A program made the translations under genes and the position numbers. Shown piece after piece: positions 58,254 to 61,618 of a stretch of 61,618 nucleotides of DNA; positions within the stretch are counted from its first letter, which is position 1, and each line of letters begins with the position of its first letter. Source of the DNA: a virus; IMG/VR virus record IMGVR_UViG_3300030331_000798, positions 1-61,618 of that record, one strand, 5' to 3'. The notes under the pieces were generated by a model. The model was not told where the DNA came from. It ran no database searches and worked only from the letters and a program-made list of their open reading frames with translations.

Positions 58254-58730
58254 CTATGCGATTCTTATAATCGCGTTAGAAGCGTCTGCTGCTGGAAACT
58301 GAATAGTAAAGTCCCCACTTGTAGATGTCTTATCCGCTCCGAAATCTAATATCGCTACTGCTCTATTAGCTGTTCCTGCGGTAGTTGAGGAGTTATAAAT
58401 TAAACATCCTCTCGCAGTGATCGAGCTACTAGACCAAGTAGTGTCAGCGAAATCAGTCAATGCAGTAGTTCCTGATGTGGTCGGGTCTACATTCGTTAAT
58501 GTATTACCGCCAGCGGTATACCCTGTGCCTGTAGCAGAGACTTCGTTAGTCGTTGCATAAGCCGTAGTAGATGCTGACATAGTTGCACTACTGGTATACA
58601 AAGCAATCTTAAACGTATTGCCCGTACCTGTAGTGGTAGTCGTTCCTCCACCAGAACCGTTATGGAAATTATGTATTCCCTGTAAAAGCTCTGATTTAAA
58701 CGAGGTTGCCATAGCTGTGGTGATAGCCAT
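58254..58730 (-). CDS. virion structural protein
   Basis: 158 aa, Thr/Ser/Gly-rich with no Lys-rich tail (SELLQGIHNFHNGSGGGTTT, IALYTSSATMSASTTAYATT). I recall a matching family (small protein before the fibre) from several marine phages. Possibly a fibre adapter or decoration. Function not assigned. Confidence 0.6.
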   Translation of the reverse strand: MAITTAMATSFKSELLQGIHNFHNGSGGGTTTTTGTGNTFKIALYTSSATMSASTTAYATTNEVSATGTGYTAGGNTLTNVDPTTSGTTALTDFADTTWSSSSITARGCLIYNSSTTAGTANRAVAILDFGADKTSTSGDFTIQFPAADASNAIIRIA

Positions 58731-59020
58731 TATAGTCTCCTTAAAATATCAGCAGTGTCTGACTGACCCTGTTGAATAAACTCATTAATAAGCGTTGTCC
58801 TGTCGCTTTTGATTGCTTGTTTGATTATACCTAATACTACATGATAAATGCGGTTTCTAAACGCTTCTGCCTGTTGTCGCACAACAGGGTCTACAGAAGA
58901 AGAAACACTAACTATTTGTTCCACCGCTCGTTCAGCTAGTTCTTCAGGAGACAATCCTCTGCGTTCTGTTGTTTTAACAACAACGTCTCCTAGGTTTGAT
59001 TCAACAGACATCTTAAACAT
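58730..59020 (-). CDS. small conserved virion-module protein (RRGLSPEELAE type)
   Basis: 96 aa. RRGLSPEELAERAVEQIVSV (residues 20-39) and VVRQQAEAFRNRIYHVVLGI are conserved features that I recognise from short-tailed and other marine phages. Helical and charged. It lies between the adaptor and the fibre genes; role unknown. Confidence 0.65.
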   Translation of the reverse strand: MFKMSVESNLGDVVVKTTERRGLSPEELAERAVEQIVSVSSSVDPVVRQQAEAFRNRIYHVVLGIIKQAIKSDRTTLINEFIQQGQSDTADILRRL

Positions 59021-59022
59021 AA

Positions 59023-59661
59023 CTAACCCATCCTAGATATATCATAACGATGTTCGTCCCGAATTCCATAACCTTCCCCAAGTTTCTTTAATCCTGCAAT
59101 CGCTTCTTGAAACCTTTGGTCATAATACGGGGTTTCTTCTGGGGTTTTTATAAATGTCGACGCTTCTACTAATGAACCGTATAATAATGCATTTGGAGCG
59201 TTTTCAGAAAGCCATGTTGTTCCGCTATCTGAGCCAGCTGTTAACGACGCCGGTCTGTACTTGTAATGAAGCTCAAAAGTATAATTAGCGTCAGGTGTAG
59301 GAGCCAAAATAAAAGTTGAGCTATCAAATAATCCATAATAGATTGGCGTTCCTGTGGTCGATGCGTTTGGCGTATAGTCTCTAATAAACGAAACGTGCTT
59401 CAAATACAAGTATGTATACACGCTACTAGAGATAACCGCTAAACTCAACGGGGCCAGGAAATCGGTAGGCATAGATAAATAAGTGCTACCTGAAGTAGCC
59501 GTACCTGTTACGTTTTTTCTAAAATCAGGAATCTCAACAGCTTTTAGAATCCTTTCTTCTGCTTCCTGAATAAAAACCGATAAGTTATTATTAAACGTAG
59601 TTTCGCTCGTTTCACAATAATCTTGAATAGCTGTCTTTAGCGTTGCGTAAGTAAAGCTCAT
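59023..59661 (-). CDS. head-tail adaptor protein, SU10/phiEco32-like
   Basis: 212 aa. TFNNNLSVFIQEAEERILKA (residues 21-40) is followed by FRKNVTGTATSGSTYLSMPT and YYDQRFQEAIAGLKKL, consistent with the SU10-type phage adaptor family. It would link the portal ring to the nozzle. It lies between gp4-like and fibre genes. The family call is by pattern recognition. Confidence 0.7.
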   Translation of the reverse strand: MSFTYATLKTAIQDYCETSETTFNNNLSVFIQEAEERILKAVEIPDFRKNVTGTATSGSTYLSMPTDFLAPLSLAVISSSVYTYLYLKHVSFIRDYTPNASTTGTPIYYGLFDSSTFILAPTPDANYTFELHYKYRPASLTAGSDSGTTWLSENAPNALLYGSLVEASTFIKTPEETPYYDQRFQEAIAGLKKLGEGYGIRDEHRYDISRMG

Positions 59662-60026
59662 GTAGTCACCACTGTTACTGTGCCAATACTACCCGTAGCC
59701 CCATCTGCTGAAAAGTCTGAGCCAATAGGGTCTACTGTAGTTGCTGGAAGAGCACCTACATTGACTCCAGCAGAAGTAGTAAACGTAGGACTTGTTGTTA
59801 TAATCGCCCCTAACTGAGACTGAGGCAAAGAAACTTCTGGTCTTGGTTGATGTAGGGACTCTGGATCCGTAGGTAGTACTGGGGGATCTAGTTGAGGGTT
59901 CTTTGGTTCATAACACTCTGGACAAACCTTAAAACCAGTCCATTCCATACGAAGCTGTAAGTACTTATAAGCCCAACCGCAACGGTCGCAAATCCCGAGT
60001 GCGTGTTTACCTTGTGCGTAAGCCAT
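59658..60026 (-). CDS. zinc-ribbon virion protein
   Basis: 122 aa. CDRCGWAYKYLQLRMEWTGF and VCPECYEPKNPQL give a four-Cys zinc ribbon in the first 45 residues; the second half is Thr/Ser/Gly-rich. I know similar proteins between head-completion genes in marine podoviruses. Probably a small head-tail or tail component; function unknown. Confidence 0.65.
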   Translation of the reverse strand: MAYAQGKHALGICDRCGWAYKYLQLRMEWTGFKVCPECYEPKNPQLDPPVLPTDPESLHQPRPEVSLPQSQLGAIITTSPTFTTSAGVNVGALPATTVDPIGSDFSADGATGSIGTVTVVTT

Positions 60027-60703
60027 TAAGTAAAGACGGAACTTACTGAGGGGATTAAATGGACAGACGTTCTATCTTCATCGAACCTTAATGCGTTTTG
60101 AAGAGCTTGCTCATACATAGGTTGTAATAAAGCAACTTTGTCTGGGTTCTTTTTAACCGCTAAATAAAAAGCTAATCCCATGGTTAAACAGGGTAGGAAT
60201 CGACTAGGTACGTCGAGATCATTAACAGAAGCTGAAGCATCTTGAATACGCTGCCATCTATAGGAAATAAACTGATCTGTGGAGTTTTCAGGAGCAGGCC
60301 ATAAATATACTTTAGGCGTAACCGTTCGCTCTACATAAAACTGAGTAGGTCTAGCCTTCGTTGTTTTATTAGGAATATTAAAATATTCGTTACGGTCAAT
60401 TCTAGAAATCTGAAAATCAGTTTGAATACCATTAACAGTTCTTCGAATTATTGCGTCTAGTATATCAATGTCGTAAGCATTCAGGTCGTAAGAAGAATCT
60501 CCCTCAGTTAAAGTCTGAGAGACTTCTACAACTTCCCAAAGCTGAACACCTCTGTTAGACCAATCTGCAAACATTAGGTTTAGAGAACGCCTAGCAGTGA
60601 CTGCATCGTAGCCTGTACGAAGTTCGAGTCCTGCTAGTTCGTATGCGTCCTCTATAGCTAACGCTACGTCTAAACTAAAAGTTCTAGTACCTGAAGTAGC
60701 CAT
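60026..60703 (-). CDS. P22 gp4-like head-completion (tail accessory) protein
   Basis: 225 aa. VALAIEDAYELAGLELRTGY, ARRSLNLMFADWSNRGVQLW (residues 31-50) and the QTDFQISRIDRNEYFNIPNK, PTQFYVERTVTPKVYLWPAP pattern match P22 gp4 family proteins, which bind beneath the portal. No lysozyme motif is evident, so the enzymatic part of P22 gp4 is not supported here. Located upstream of the second adaptor. Confidence 0.75.
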   Translation of the reverse strand: MATSGTRTFSLDVALAIEDAYELAGLELRTGYDAVTARRSLNLMFADWSNRGVQLWEVVEVSQTLTEGDSSYDLNAYDIDILDAIIRRTVNGIQTDFQISRIDRNEYFNIPNKTTKARPTQFYVERTVTPKVYLWPAPENSTDQFISYRWQRIQDASASVNDLDVPSRFLPCLTMGLAFYLAVKKNPDKVALLQPMYEQALQNALRFDEDRTSVHLIPSVSSVFT

Positions 60704-61111
60704 CTATCCGTAATGCTTTAACAAATCAAGAACGATAACATAAGTATCGTTAGCGGCAGCTCCTATAGTAGTTAGAGCAATATCTCCTGTCTTTCCAGTA
60801 CCAGAAGTATTCTGTAATCCACCAAAACCGCTAAAGTCCATATGTCCATTACTTGACTCTGCCAATGCTAATGCGATCGTATTCGTGTCTGCATCCCAAA
60901 GTAATTGCACTTGGGTGAAGCCAGTTATAGAGTGGTGTACTTTATCAATAGTAACACCACTACACGCAGTTCCATCGGCTCTAGCATTCAACGCGCTAAC
61001 ATCAACCTTTGTGACAGCACTTTCACCAGTACTGTCGCTAAGGTTAGTTATCTGGATGACTGCTCTATGCGTACCATCAATAATAGTTGTACTGGTAACT
61101 GCATCTGCCAT
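60704..61111 (-). CDS. virion structural protein
   Basis: 135 aa, beta-rich and Thr/Ala-rich (SSTTIIDGTHRAVIQITNLS-like start, VDVSALNARADGTACSGVTI in the middle). It lies between the capsid-proximal 168-aa gene and the gp4-like protein. I recall it as a conserved structural gene of marine podoviruses. No catalytic motif. Confidence 0.6.
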   Translation of the reverse strand: MADAVTSTTIIDGTHRAVIQITNLSDSTGESAVTKVDVSALNARADGTACSGVTIDKVHHSITGFTQVQLLWDADTNTIALALAESSNGHMDFSGFGGLQNTSGTGKTGDIALTTIGAAANDTYVIVLDLLKHYG

Positions 61112-61128
61112 ATCAATTTACTCCCGTA

Positions 61129-61618
61129 TTAAGCGTCTGCAAACGGAGTAACAAGTGTGCCTGAGCCAAGAGTTATACCCTCTACTGCGTATTTTGCACT
61201 TGCTATAGCGGTTACTCTTATGATGCTTCCTGCAAGACCGCCTTTAGTGCTGCCATTTAGAGTAATCACATCGTTAGAAGCACCTGAGATGAAAGTCTTA
61301 CCTGTGGCGTCATCTACGCCTGTGTAAACTCCACCAACAAATTTGTCAGTACCGTCCGTTACGATGTCCATGTCAGTAGCAGCTGTTACAACTATAAATG
61401 TAAACTGTGCACCTAAATTGGCTGTTTGACTTGGAGAACCTTTATCAGTAGGTTCTGTAACAACAATACTAGGTAGTGTAAAAACACCGTCTGCATCGTT
61501 ACAAAGAAGTGGTCGTCCTGCATGATCAGCAACAGTAATTGTTGTATTAGCTGTTAAACTAACAACACCATTGTATCCAGCATTAATAAGACCTGCGAGT
61601 GATCTAACGGGGCCAGAG
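61129..61618 (-). CDS. virion protein, C-terminal part (continues at 117-1)
   Basis: This is the downstream part of the gene that starts at 117. Joined through the 100-base overlap it gives about 168 aa, ending ...GTLVTPFADA. An internal ATG at 61371 is not the start. The C-terminal half is beta-rich, with VGGVYTGVDDATGKTFISGA. It lies 17 bases upstream of the next structural gene. Confidence 0.8.
   Translation of the reverse strand, partial: SGPVRSLAGLINAGYNGVVSLTANTTITVADHAGRPLLCNDADGVFTLPSIVVTEPTDKGSPSQTANLGAQFTFIVVTAATDMDIVTDGTDKFVGGVYTGVDDATGKTFISGASNDVITLNGSTKGGLAGSIIRVTAIASAKYAVEGITLGSGTLVTPFADA
61519..61618. repeat. terminal overlap, right copy
   Basis: Identical to 1-100 except for position 61617 (a, versus c at 99). 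The true genome is thus about 61,518 bp. The mismatch lies two bases from the edge and is most simply a read-end error. Confidence 0.93.

Overview
This window is a complete, circularly closed genome of a short-tailed (podovirus-like) double-stranded DNA phage. The first 100 bases recur as the last 100 with one mismatch, and the reading frame at the left edge (start codon at 117) continues in frame across the join to a stop at 61129, so the unique length is about 61,518 bp. The host is probably a Gram-negative, perhaps marine, bacterium: there is a two-component spanin pair including an outer-membrane lipoprotein, and many proteins resemble families I associate with marine-virome podoviruses. 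That last point is recognition from memory, not a search. There is a P22-type portal, P22 gp4/gp10-like and SU10-like adaptor proteins, and no tape measure, sheath or baseplate. I see no integrase, no rRNA, no tRNA and no CRISPR array.

Layout. (1) 14070 down to 234, minus strand: head and packaging genes (unknown virion-associated proteins, cupin-like protein, HExxH protein, TerL, portal, a GroES-like co-chaperonin, scaffold, decoration protein, major capsid protein), ending at a strong terminator at 203-226. (2) 117 across the join to 61129 and on down to 38775, minus strand: head-tail adaptors, repeat-rich fibre proteins, a 2OG-Fe(II) oxygenase, the lysis cassette (M15 endolysin, EF-hand membrane protein, spanins, holin candidates) and five large uncharacterised virion or ejection candidates. 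(3) 36548 down to 16419, minus strand: early, replication and metabolism genes, starting with an SSB-like protein, an AEP-type primase, a UvrD-like helicase, a methyltransferase, a putative DNA base hypermodification protein, a ThyA-family protein, a PolA-type polymerase, nucleases and a DUF932 protein, then a long run of tiny genes, many with zinc ribbons, ending at a terminator at 16302-16335. (4) TerS, alone on the minus strand at 15478-16011. (5) Only three plus-strand genes: a 157-aa unknown at 14670, a 64-aa zinc ribbon at 36717, and an SNF2-like helicase at 37341.

How it fits together. The AEP primase, UvrD and SNF2 helicases, SSB and exonuclease-proficient PolA form a self-contained replisome. 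The ThyA homologue, a MazG/DUF1599-like protein and the hypermodification protein form a probable thymine-modification locus. Packaging looks headful: TerS carries an unusual cluster of ten GATC sites that resembles the pac region of phage P1. Intergenic DNA is rich in unexplained structure: a 24-bp perfect palindrome, 24-nt-period iterons, paired G-quadruplex motifs, a homologous 200-bp regulatory region placed before both TerS and the SNF2 helicase, four 29-nt dyad repeats flanking the zinc-ribbon gene, and a repeated promoter class with hairpin leaders. Fourteen minus-strand genes have starts or whole frames that had to be settled by ribosome binding sites, including seven small genes under 60 codons.
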